IMG/VR virus record: IMGVR_UViG_3300018815_000406
Coordinates: 1-21,431 of that record
Length of the DNA: 21,431 nucleotides
Source: a virus
Direction: 5' to 3' (one strand)
The translations under genes and the position numbers were made by a program. Under the pieces are notes generated by a model that was given only the letters and a program-made list of their open reading frames with translations, was not told where the DNA came from and ran no database searches. Positions 6,299-13,173 of this stretch are shown piece by piece. How positions within the stretch are numbered: the stretch's first letter is position 1; every line of letters starts with the position of its first letter.

Positions 6299-8140
6299 TT
6301 ACTTGTAGCTGCAGGACTTGGTTTGCCTGTACGCCGGATCACCAAAGACTGCATTCGTGCAGGCAACCGGACCGGTCACAGTCTTGGTCGTGTACATGCC
6401 GTTGGCACCATAACGGACCTGATGCGTACCCGTTACCGAGCAGACACCGCCTTCAACCGCGCACGCTGTCCAGCCCGCGTCGGACGGAGCCGGTGCCGTA
6501 GGTGCCGGCGTCGGCGTCGAACCCGACGTCGCAATCGTGTTGCTGTTGTAGCTGCAATTCTTCAGCACGCCCTTGGCCGGGTCGCTGCCGAACGATTTGG
6601 GCCAGCAGATGACGGTACCGGTGAAGGTCTTGGTCACATACGACGTACCGGCGCCGAAACGGACTTCGCGGGTGCCGGTGAAGATGCAGGGGCTGTTCTC
6701 GCCGGCGCAGGGAATCCACGCCGGGGCGGCGGCCGCGGTCGAGGTCGATACCGTGCTGGAATAGCTGCACGTCTTGGCGACGCCGCGGATCGGATCGCCG
6801 AACACGGCACTGGTACACGGAGTCGAGCCGGTGACCATTTTGGTCGTATAGGTGCCGTTGGCGCCGTAGCGGACTTCTCGGGTACCGCTGAACGAGCAGG
6901 TCGAATTTTCGTTACCGCATGCGGTCCAGGTGACGGCCGCGACGTTCGCGGCATCGCCCGTCGCTTCGTACGCGCCGATGTCCAGCTGGCCCACTACCGG
7001 ACGTGCTTCGCCGGATGCATTGCCTTTATATTGTGCGACCGGAACCAGCGAGACGCCCTTGGCCGACACACCCGGATCCGTAGCGGCATTGATCACCAGT
7101 GCACTGCCGGTCGGGTGCAGATCCCATTTGGCACGGTCGACGAAGCCCGGCGATACCGAACGGTAGTTGGACTTCAGGATCGAGCTGGCCTGGGTGCTGA
7201 GGGTACCGATGCCGCTGAAAATGTTGTTCTGAATCACCGCCGGCGTCGGAACCCTGCCGCTGACAAACAGGAACGTGCCATCACCGTAGTCATTCAGGAA
7301 CGTGTTGTTGATGACGTACAGGTCGCTGCCGGCGTTGACCGCGCCTTCTTCGCCATAGGCCACCATACCCGGGTTCTGGTTGGCAGCCGGTTGCTCGATG
7401 ATATTGCCGATGATGTAGGAGGTACCGGCATTCGGCAGGTCGATTTCGTACGACGGCTGGCCGGACGCGGTGCTGCCCGTCTCGCCCGGCGCCGTGCTCG
7501 AGAAGCGGCTGTACGCGATCATGTTCGTATCGGCACGCGACTTCAGGTTGTGACCGACGTTCGCATCGTGCGAATAGTTGTAGCGGAACGTGAGGCTCTT
7601 CACGTGGCCGATATACAGGTTGTGCGACTGTCCGTCGCCAAAGCCGTTGTGACCGAACTCGGTGTACTCGATCAGGATGTCGCTATTGACGTTGGGATTC
7701 GCCAGGATGCCGTTTTCGTTGTCGTGAATGAACGAATTACGCAACGTGAAACCCGTGCCCTGCAGGCGCATAGCGGCGCCGTTGGCATCGAGTACCGTCG
7801 CGCCATACATTTCGACGTTATCGACCGTCAGGTTGTTACCGTTGACGACCCAGATACCCTTGCCGCCGGCATTCTTGCCGGCCGCGTCGATCTTCGGACG
7901 GCCATTGACACCGCGGATGGTCAGGTTGTGGCGGTTGATGTTGCAGACGTCGCGGCTATAAGTGGTGTTGCCGGCGATTTCGATGACGTCGCCATCCTTG
8001 GCAACGGCGATGGCGGCGCAGGGTTTCGCATAGGTTTTGCCCGGGCCGACCGACAGGGTGGCTGCGGACGCGGAGGTCACACCCGCGCAGGCCATCAGAA
8101 TGGTGGCAGCCAGGAGTGATTGGTTACGCAAAGTGTGCAT
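6299..8140 (-). CDS. Secreted right-handed beta-helix protein with three C-terminal four-cysteine modules
   Basis: 613 residues from ATG at 8140-8138. The frame stays open to 8248, but this start is chosen because ACGAGGACTCTC precedes it, it begins a normal signal peptide (MHTLRNQSLLAATILMACAG, cleavage near residue 26) and the conserved promoter block lies upstream of it. The beta-helix part (about 27-385) is closely alike to the 3723-5348 product, including GQSHNLYIGHVKSLTFRYN and the YGEEGA segment. Three four-Cys modules follow at about 405-462, 475-532 and 557-613; the middle one deviates (ICWPKSFGSDP instead of ACTNAVFGDP). The linker before the last is Pro/Thr/Ala-rich, as between domains of secreted enzymes. 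It most likely acts on or binds a polysaccharide outside the cell; this is inference from fold and architecture. It is a tandem paralogue with its own promoter and terminator. Confidence 0.85.
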   Translation of the reverse strand: MHTLRNQSLLAATILMACAGVTSASAATLSVGPGKTYAKPCAAIAVAKDGDVIEIAGNTTYSRDVCNINRHNLTIRGVNGRPKIDAAGKNAGGKGIWVVNGNNLTVDNVEMYGATVLDANGAAMRLQGTGFTLRNSFIHDNENGILANPNVNSDILIEYTEFGHNGFGDGQSHNLYIGHVKSLTFRYNYSHDANVGHNLKSRADTNMIAYSRFSSTAPGETGSTASGQPSYEIDLPNAGTSYIIGNIIEQPAANQNPGMVAYGEEGAVNAGSDLYVINNTFLNDYGDGTFLFVSGRVPTPAVIQNNIFSGIGTLSTQASSILKSNYRSVSPGFVDRAKWDLHPTGSALVINAATDPGVSAKGVSLVPVAQYKGNASGEARPVVGQLDIGAYEATGDAANVAAVTWTACGNENSTCSFSGTREVRYGANGTYTTKMVTGSTPCTSAVFGDPIRGVAKTCSYSSTVSTSTAAAAPAWIPCAGENSPCIFTGTREVRFGAGTSYVTKTFTGTVICWPKSFGSDPAKGVLKNCSYNSNTIATSGSTPTPAPTAPAPSDAGWTACAVEGGVCSVTGTHQVRYGANGMYTTKTVTGPVACTNAVFGDPAYRQTKSCSYK

Positions 8141-8189
8141 GAGAGTCCTCGTAAAGTTTCTGTGCGGGAAGTAATTCCCAAGGGCAAGA

Positions 8190-8235
8190 TGCAGAATACG
8201 AGGTTTCCCACCCGTGCTTTGTAACGGCATGTAAC
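8190..8235 (-). promoter_or_regulatory. Conserved promoter/operator block of the 6299-8140 gene
   Basis: This block is identical in layout to the one at 5401-5446: a shared 17-base part (TGCAGAATACGAGGTTT on the given strand, holding the possible -10 as its complement TATTCT), 11 unrelated bases, then TTTGTAACG-N3-TGTAAC. Distance to the start codon is 49 bases. Confidence 0.62.
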
Positions 8236-8560
8236 GACAATTGCTCAACTAAAAAGACCTGGAACAAAACGATGGATACCTTGTTCGCGATTATTCATGT
8301 CAAAAATTCCACCTTGATGACATCTTGAACATTTTATTCGGCATAAGGATCTTTGTGTTTCCTCAACCCAACTTTTATTCTCACTATGAAACGTCGAGTT
8401 TTGAAATCAACAAACCAATAGTTAAAAAATTACAAGAGGTCTTAGCTTTTAGGCATAAAACCTCAAAATTCGTTTTTTTGACGAAAATCAGCGGAAAAGA
8501 CGCAGATGGACGCGAACTGTTGCGTATAAGCGTCACTGCGGCGGCAACCGCTCGGCCGCC
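8236..8560. other. A+T-rich non-coding stretch between beta-helix genes 2 and 3
   Basis: I see no gene here. The stretch is A+T-rich with several T and A runs, much like 5449-5905, and contains ATGTCA-N15-TGACAT at 8297-8323, which may be chance. No clear terminator for the 8561-9718 gene is found in it. Confidence 0.45.
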
Positions 8561-9718
8561 TCAGCGGCTGGCGGCGTTGTCCCCGCGGGCTTTCGATACG
8601 GCGTCTTTCAGGTCGGCGCCGCTCGTCCACGGGTCCGCTGGCGGCCCCGCCTTCAACACGATGTCATTCACCAGTGGCCGCAACGTGAGACCGGCACGGT
8701 CGATAAAACCCGGCTTTTCCAGGCGGCGGTTGTCTTTCTGGATGGCGCCGGCTTGCGTGCTCACGGTGCCGGGACCGGCAAAAACATTGTTCTGGATCAG
8801 GGCAGGGGTCGACACCTTGCCGCTGATGAACAGGAACGTGCCGCTGTTGAAGTCATTCAGGAAGGTGTTATTGATGACATACAGATCCTGGCCGGGATTC
8901 GTCGCCCCTTCTTCGCCGTAGGCCACGATGTTCGGATTGTCGTTGATGGCCGGCTGTTCGATCACGTTGCCGATGAGGTAGGACGTACCGGCGCTCGGCA
9001 GGTCGATTTCGTACGAGGGCTTGCCGCTCGCTGTACTGCCGGGCTTGCCCGGGGGCGTGCTCGAGAAGCGGTTGTACGCGATCATGTTGAACATGGCGCG
9101 CGACTTGAGGTTGTGCCCGATGTTCGCGTCGTGCGAATAGTTGTAGCGGAAAGTCAGGCTTTTGACGTTACCGATGTAGAGATTGTGCGTCTGGCCGTCG
9201 CCTCCGCCGTTGTGGCCGAATTCGCTGTGCTCGATCACGACATTGCTGTTGCGGTTCGCACCCATCAGGATGCCGTTCTCGTTGTCGTGGATAAAAGCCT
9301 GGCGCAGCGTGAAATTCGTGCCTTCGAGACGGAGCGCCGCGCCATTGCGATCCCTGACTTTCGCGCCCAGCATCTCGACGTTCTCGACCGTGATGTTATT
9401 GCCCGTGACGACCCAGGTGCCCTTGTTGCCGAACTGTTGGCCGGCGGCGTCGATGACCGGACGGCCCTTTACGCCGCGGATGGTCAGGTTGCTGCGTGCG
9501 ATCGCACAGGTGTCGCCGTTGTAGGTCCAGTCGCCGACGATCTCGATGGTGTCGCCATCCTTGGCAGCTGCGAAGGCCGGGCACGGAGCGACAAAGGTCT
9601 TGCCCGGACCCACCGACAGCGTGGCCGCGCCTGCGGTGCCGGCCGCGGCCAGCAGTGTCGTTGCGAGTGCAAGGGAGGATACCGGCTTGCGGGTGACAGG
9701 GATGTACAACAGTGACAC
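8561..9718 (-). CDS. Secreted right-handed beta-helix protein, module-less paralogue
   Basis: 385 residues. The start is GTG at 9718-9716, supported by AAAAGGAATC seven bases before it and by a signal peptide (SSLALATTLLAAAGTAGA|ATLSVGPGKTF, cleavage near residue 31). The beta-helix body keeps the family marks: NNLTIRGVKG-like rungs, GQTHNLYIGNVKSLTFRYN, SHDANIGHNLKSRA and YGEEGA. It ends at about the place where the paralogues enter their linker, with a short charged tail and no four-Cys module. It is more diverged than the other two are from each other. Only 65 bases separate it from the cytochrome gene, and these hold that gene's terminator. The TGTAAC promoter block is missing, so it is either expressed by readthrough or from a promoter inside the cytochrome gene. 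Function is unproven, as for its paralogues. Confidence 0.82.
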   Translation of the reverse strand: MSLLYIPVTRKPVSSLALATTLLAAAGTAGAATLSVGPGKTFVAPCPAFAAAKDGDTIEIVGDWTYNGDTCAIARSNLTIRGVKGRPVIDAAGQQFGNKGTWVVTGNNITVENVEMLGAKVRDRNGAALRLEGTNFTLRQAFIHDNENGILMGANRNSNVVIEHSEFGHNGGGDGQTHNLYIGNVKSLTFRYNYSHDANIGHNLKSRAMFNMIAYNRFSSTPPGKPGSTASGKPSYEIDLPSAGTSYLIGNVIEQPAINDNPNIVAYGEEGATNPGQDLYVINNTFLNDFNSGTFLFISGKVSTPALIQNNVFAGPGTVSTQAGAIQKDNRRLEKPGFIDRAGLTLRPLVNDIVLKAGPPADPWTSGADLKDAVSKARGDNAASR

Positions 9719-9741
9719 GTCGATTCCTTTTCTGATCGATG

Positions 9742-9770
9742 AAAAAAAACCGTCCCGTGGGACGGTTTTT
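9742..9770 (-). terminator. Terminator of the cytochrome c gene
   Basis: AAAAACCGTCCC and GGGACGGTTTTT form a near-perfect hairpin with a minimal loop and an A run that reads as a T run on the reverse strand. It lies 14 bases after the cytochrome stop codon and directly before the next gene. Confidence 0.9.
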
Positions 9771-9783
9771 CAGCTCTTTCGGC

Positions 9784-10686
9784 TTATTTCGCCGCGGCGA
9801 CCATGTAGTCCACGGCAGCTTTCACGTCGGCGTCGGGCGCCGTGGAACCGCCTTTCGGCGGCATCACACCGGCCTTGCCCTGGAAGCCCTTGATGGCATG
9901 CTCGTACAGCGTATTGGTGCCTTGCGCGATGCGCGGTGCCCACGCGGCCTTGTCGCCGACCTTGGGCGCGCCTGCGATCCCCGCGGTGTGGCAGGCCGTG
10001 CAGGCCGTATTGAACAGAGCCTTGCCGGCGTCGTTGTTCCCGGCCACGGCCGGGGTCGCGATCGCGCCTGCCGTCGGTGGCGTACCGGGCGTCGCGGCCG
10101 GCTGGGCCGGTGCCGGCGCCGGCGCTGCGGACGCTGCCGGTGCAGCCGCGGCCTGGGCCGGCGCCTGGGCGCCTGCCGCCGGCGCTTCCGGTTCCTTGAA
10201 TTTGGCGCCCGACTGGTTGGTCATGTAGACCACCGCGCGGGCGACTTCGATGTCGTCGAGATCGGGATTGCCGCCCTTGGCCGGCATGGCGCGGATGCCT
10301 TGCACGGCGTGCTGGACGAGGGTGTCGTAGCCCTGGGCGATACGGGCACCCCATGCGCCGGCGTCGCCGGCATTCGGTGCGCCGGCCGCGCCCGAGCCGT
10401 GGCAGGCGACGCAGGTGGCGTTATACACGGCCTGGCCCGATTGCAGGACCTTGGGCGCGTTCACGTCCTTGAACGCAAACCCTTCCTCGGCCACGGGGCG
10501 CACGCGCGACGCGACGGCTTGCGCGCTCTGGCTTTCGGACCCGGCGCCACCCAGGGGCTTGTTGGTGGCAAAGATCACCAGCAGGATGATGCCGATGACG
10601 ATGACCAGGAAAAAACCAGCCACTGCGATGACCAGTTGCTTGGGAGTCCGGATGAAGGATTGGTGTTCGTTGTGCGCGTCGCTCAT
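9784..10686 (-). CDS. Membrane-anchored di-haem cytochrome c (cytochrome c5-like)
   Basis: 300 residues from ATG at 10686-10684, preceded by AAGGAAATC; the frame extends further upstream but without a start context. A single membrane segment (about 18-40) acts as uncleaved anchor. Two class I cytochrome c domains follow. The first has CVACH (92-96) and axial Met in AMPAKGG (M134). The second has CTACH (229-233) and Met in VMPPKGG (M275). An Ala/Pro-rich linker (about 165-215) joins them. The repeated GxxxxW(G/A)xRIAQG and MPxKGG pattern is typical of cytochrome c5-type proteins. The expected role is electron transfer in the periplasm between respiratory complexes. A good promoter and terminator make it a single-gene unit. 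Its neighbour tRNA-Arg is the prophage integration site. Confidence 0.92.
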   Translation of the reverse strand: MSDAHNEHQSFIRTPKQLVIAVAGFFLVIVIGIILLVIFATNKPLGGAGSESQSAQAVASRVRPVAEEGFAFKDVNAPKVLQSGQAVYNATCVACHGSGAAGAPNAGDAGAWGARIAQGYDTLVQHAVQGIRAMPAKGGNPDLDDIEVARAVVYMTNQSGAKFKEPEAPAAGAQAPAQAAAAPAASAAPAPAPAQPAATPGTPPTAGAIATPAVAGNNDAGKALFNTACTACHTAGIAGAPKVGDKAAWAPRIAQGTNTLYEHAIKGFQGKAGVMPPKGGSTAPDADVKAAVDYMVAAAK

Positions 10687-10770
10687 GATTTCCTTAATAC
10701 AAATTAAAAAAACCTGCTTCTGCCCTGCGGAATACGTGAAATACTTATTTATATGCAATGCTGCCGGGCG

Positions 10771-10799
10771 ATTATAGACCCAAAGACACTTGGTGGAAA
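10771..10799 (-). promoter_or_regulatory. Candidate sigma-70 promoter of the cytochrome c gene
   Basis: On the reverse strand TTTCCA, 17 bases and a perfect TATAAT are found, giving a leader of about 75 bases before the ATG at 10686. Confidence 0.65.
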
Positions 10800-10830
10800 C
10801 GCAATTTCCCACTGGAGCGGACGGTTGCCA

Positions 10831-10859
10831 TAGACGACGCACGGGAAAGACTGTATCCT
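10831..10859 (+). promoter_or_regulatory. Candidate promoter of tRNA-Arg
   Basis: TAGACG, 17 bases and TATCCT (four of six matches each) end 19 bases before the mature tRNA, a usual distance for a tRNA promoter. Sequence match only. Confidence 0.45.
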
Positions 10860-10878
10860 TCGCATCGCTTCCCCCAGC

Positions 10879-10954
10879 GCGGCTGTAGCTCAGTGGATAG
10901 AGTATTGGCCTCCGAAGCCAAGGGTCGACAGTTCGATTCTGTCCAGCCGCGCCA
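10879..10954 (+). tRNA. tRNA-Arg, anticodon CCG
   Basis: A 76-base cloverleaf: acceptor GCGGCTG pairs with CAGCCGC, discriminator G and an encoded CCA follow. The D arm is GCTCAGTGGATAGAGT. The anticodon stem TTGGC/GCCAA has loop CTCCGAA, so the anticodon is CCG and reads CGG. The T arm is GACAG-TTCGATT-CTGTC. The gene is intact although a prophage integrase stands right behind it, as expected when integration uses the tRNA 3' end and restores it. Confidence 0.96.
10934..10954 (+). other. Probable prophage attachment site core (tRNA-Arg 3' end)
   Basis: The integrase gene begins 125 bases after the tRNA and points away from it. This is the usual layout of elements that recombine into a tRNA 3' end. 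The core should be the T-arm to CCA end of the tRNA. Its exact length can be fixed only with the second copy at the other prophage end, which is outside the window. Confidence 0.55.
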
Positions 10955-10983
10955 AATTTCCCTTTAGAATCAACAAGCTACTA

Positions 10984-11032
10984 TTTTGGGAAAATCTTTT
11001 GGGGAGAAATCCTCGAAAATTTGGGGAGAAAT
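10984..11032 (+). repeat. Direct repeats beside the attachment site (possible integrase arm sites)
   Basis: TTTGGGGAGAAAT occurs at 10998-11010 and again at 11020-11032, exactly 22 bases apart (two helical turns). A related TTTTGGGAAAAT stands just before, from about 10984. Short direct repeats between attachment core and integrase gene are typical arm-type sites bound by the integrase N-terminus or by excisionase. The assignment is by position only. Confidence 0.55.
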
Positions 11033-11078
11033 ATAAACCCGTGTTGTAACACTTGACTCTACAGGTCAGGAGTTCAGC

Positions 11079-12302
11079 ATGAAGGTCAAGCATAGCGGTA
11101 CAGTTGAGCGCAACATCTATGTCGAAGGTCGCAGTGGCTCGCTGCGGTTCACCGTCGAAGTCTCTCCCTTTCCTAAAGACCATCTCACCGTCGACCTCGA
11201 CCAGTACGATAAAGGTCTCAATTGGGCTCGCCGTCGCCGCGTCGAGCTGCTCGAGCAAAAGTCTAGCCGGAAGCCAGAGCAACCGCCCTCGGGACCAGTA
11301 ATCGAGCCCGGTTGGCATCCCTCTAGCATCTGCATTAGCGACGTGCTCGAGAACTACCGCATCCGGGAGCTACCGAAGCTTGCTGGCGCTGCATCCGATA
11401 AATCAAGGCTCAAGCGTCTGGAAGAATGGTTCGGCTGCTATACGCTCGGCCAGCTCAGCTATGACGTCCTCGAGACCTGGAAAGACGAGCGCCAAGCCGG
11501 CAAGCTTGGGTCAGGCCGTGTCTCAGACCCGACGCTGACGAAGCAGCAACGGTACAAGCTAAGGCGTGCCGGCCAGCCTCTGCCACCTACTGTCATCAAA
11601 CCGGTTGCATCGCAAACAGTTCGACATGAGCTCGTACTGTTTCGCCGCGCGTTGACGGCGTATTTCCGCGCTCACAGCCTTATGCATCTCCACGGCGCGT
11701 GGCTGGCCTCCCAGCACATCATGGATATGCCCCTGCCTGAGAAATCAGACGCACGGGAAGTCCGCGTCGACGATGACGGCCTTGCAGCCTTGGTGCGCGA
11801 ACTAGATGACCCGCAGCTGCAAGCGTTCGTGCGTCTGGCTGTCATGACTACGCTTCGGCGAAGCGAGGTTTGTTCGCTGCGCTGGGAGGATGTTGATTTC
11901 GACAAGAAAATCATGGGACTGCGGGCGCCTGGTCATCGCAAGAAGACGAAGACGCATGGGCGTCAAATCCCACTTTTGCCCCCAGCTATCGCGATTCTGC
12001 GCAAGCTTGGGCCGAAAGAGAGTGGAAAAATCTTCCAAATCACGCCAAGCGGTATCAGCCAAGCCCTGCGTAGGTGCGCTGACCGCGCCGGCCTGACCGA
12101 CCTTCGCTTGCACGACCTACGCCGCGAGGGCATCTCTCGCTTAGTCGAACTGCTCCAGGTGCCTCTGGCAACTGTTACAGTGTTTTCTGGCCACAGTGAC
12201 CAAGCTGTCCTCCAAAAACATTACTTGAAGCAGCGTTCGACCATCATTGCTGAACAGCTCACGGCCCATCCTGGAGCGGCTACCATGATTGCAAGTGCAT
12301 GA
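11079..12302 (+). CDS. int: Phage tyrosine recombinase (integrase)
   Basis: 407 residues. Residues 1-75 form a basic N-terminal part. About 80-210 is a SAM-like core-binding domain. The catalytic domain runs from about 225 and shows the full set: Arg260 in TTLRRSEVCSLRW, a Lys in the KKTKTHGRQIPL strand (about 288-292), His345 and Arg348 in LHDLRREGISR, His372 in FSGHSD and the nucleophile Tyr382 in KHYLKQ. It should catalyse integration into and, with an excisionase, excision from the tRNA-Arg site just upstream. AGGAG lies seven bases before the ATG. The stop overlaps the start of the next gene (ATGA). The N-terminal stretch is longer than in minimal integrases and presumably reads the arm sites. 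All catalytic residues are present, so it looks active. Confidence 0.95.
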   Translation: MKVKHSGTVERNIYVEGRSGSLRFTVEVSPFPKDHLTVDLDQYDKGLNWARRRRVELLEQKSSRKPEQPPSGPVIEPGWHPSSICISDVLENYRIRELPKLAGAASDKSRLKRLEEWFGCYTLGQLSYDVLETWKDERQAGKLGSGRVSDPTLTKQQRYKLRRAGQPLPPTVIKPVASQTVRHELVLFRRALTAYFRAHSLMHLHGAWLASQHIMDMPLPEKSDAREVRVDDDGLAALVRELDDPQLQAFVRLAVMTTLRRSEVCSLRWEDVDFDKKIMGLRAPGHRKKTKTHGRQIPLLPPAIAILRKLGPKESGKIFQITPSGISQALRRCADRAGLTDLRLHDLRREGISRLVELLQVPLATVTVFSGHSDQAVLQKHYLKQRSTIIAEQLTAHPGAATMIASA

Positions 12303-12883
12303 ATCCCATCCTCTACTTGGACTACGACGGCGTGCTGCACCCGGCCGACGTTCGCGTCACGAAAGCCGAACCGCTGCGGCCGCGGGTCTACATCGGTGGC
12401 CGGCCGAGCGACCACCCGCTTTTCGAGCACGCGCTCCTGCTCGAGCTGTTGCTTTTGCCGTTTCCAGATGTGCGAATCGTGTTGTCAACGGCTTGGGTGC
12501 GAACCCTGGGCTACGAGTTCACGCTGCAGCAGCTGCCACCAGGGCTGCGGGCCAGGGTCGTTGGCACAATCTGGCACACCGAACGGCTGGAGCATCCACC
12601 GCCCTCACGGCATGACGCAATCACCGACGACGCTGCCGAACGTGGCGCCGACCGCTGGCTCGCGCTCGATGACGACCGCGAGGACTGGCACGAGGCCCGG
12701 CGGCACCTCGTCGTAGCCCCCACGAACGCCTGGCAAGGACTTGCACAACCGGGGGTAGCCGAGGAGCTGACTGAGGCGCTCGAGCTGCTCTGTTCAGACC
12801 GGTCGCTCGAATCGCGCCTGCCGGCTGCGAGCGATTCCCCCTCAACGATGGACCAGGTATTCGGCAAGATTAGGAAGAAATAA
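12299..12883 (+). CDS. HAD-like protein (family of the HAD domain in Swiss Army Knife RNA repair proteins)
   Basis: 194 residues. LYLDYDGVLHP (Asp8 and Asp10) is motif I of the haloacid dehalogenase superfamily, IVLSTAWVRT (about 60-69) fits motif II, and WLALDDDREDW (about 120-130) is the acidic motif IV that binds magnesium. Order and spacing match the small HAD family first described with RNA-repair multidomain proteins, which also occurs as a single domain in phages and plasmids. The likely activity is phosphate removal from a nucleic acid end or a nucleotide; this is inference from the family. The start overlaps the integrase stop by ATGA, so expression depends on the integrase message. 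It is probably a phage accessory gene. The last 40 residues have no recognisable feature. Confidence 0.75.
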   Translation: MNPILYLDYDGVLHPADVRVTKAEPLRPRVYIGGRPSDHPLFEHALLLELLLLPFPDVRIVLSTAWVRTLGYEFTLQQLPPGLRARVVGTIWHTERLEHPPPSRHDAITDDAAERGADRWLALDDDREDWHEARRHLVVAPTNAWQGLAQPGVAEELTEALELLCSDRSLESRLPAASDSPSTMDQVFGKIRKK

Positions 12884-12885
12884 AA

Positions 12886-12924
12886 CTCGGGTTCTACACC
12901 GGTTTTAGGTGTGCGGAGCCCGAG
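12886..12924 (+). promoter_or_regulatory. Nested hairpin in the leader of the AlpA-like gene
   Basis: CTCGGG (12886-12891) pairs with CCCGAG (12919-12924), and inside it ACACC (12896-12900) pairs with GGTGT (12908-12912) around a 7-base loop. The 3' strand and the segment between contain the GGAG and GAGG that could serve as ribosome binding site, so folding would hide them. No T run follows, so it is not a classical terminator. It could also be an operator. Confidence 0.5.
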
Positions 12925-12927
12925 GAT

Positions 12928-13155
12928 ATGAGGTACATGACGAAGAGTGAGCTGGCGGACATGCTGCGAGTGTCTGTTCGAACAATTACAGCCTATATGG
13001 GCAAAGGCCTGTTGCCGCAACCCGTGCAGCTGGGCCGCAAGCTGCTGTGGGATGAAGCCGTAGTCCATAAATTCATTCAGCCGAAACCAGCATTTGCAAA
13101 GCTCGTAATACCCGCAAAGCAGGGCCGCGGCCGCCCACGCAAAGCACTGAACTAA
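12928..13155 (+). CDS. AlpA-like/MerR-type small DNA-binding protein, possible excisionase
   Basis: 75 residues. TKSELADMLRVSVRTITAYMGKGLLPQPVQLG is a winged helix-turn-helix of the AlpA/excisionase kind: helix 1, turn, recognition helix RTITAYM, then the wing with RKLLWDEAVVHKF. The C-terminus is short and basic (KQGRGRPRKALN), with an AT-hook-like RGRPRK. In prophages and integrative elements such proteins bend DNA for excision or regulate integrase expression; the place close to the integrase supports this. The start at 12928 has GGAG nine bases before it; the ATG at 12937 is nearly as likely and begins closer to the domain. Which role dominates is not visible. Confidence 0.78.
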   Translation: MRYMTKSELADMLRVSVRTITAYMGKGLLPQPVQLGRKLLWDEAVVHKFIQPKPAFAKLVIPAKQGRGRPRKALN

Positions 13156-13173
13156 CTACTCTCGAGAGGACAT

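Noticed and set aside
8141-8248. Upstream start at 8248 for the three-module beta-helix protein
   Set aside because: It would place 36 residues before the signal peptide and run through the conserved promoter block; the start at 8140 has a good ribosome binding site.
8297-8323. Inverted repeat ATGTCA-N15-TGACAT
   Set aside because: Short arms and a long spacer; not found before the paralogue, so it is not supported as an operator.
10687-10842. Upstream start at 10842 for the cytochrome gene
   Set aside because: It would lie upstream of the TATAAT promoter; the ATG at 10686 has AAGGA before it and gives a normal membrane anchor.
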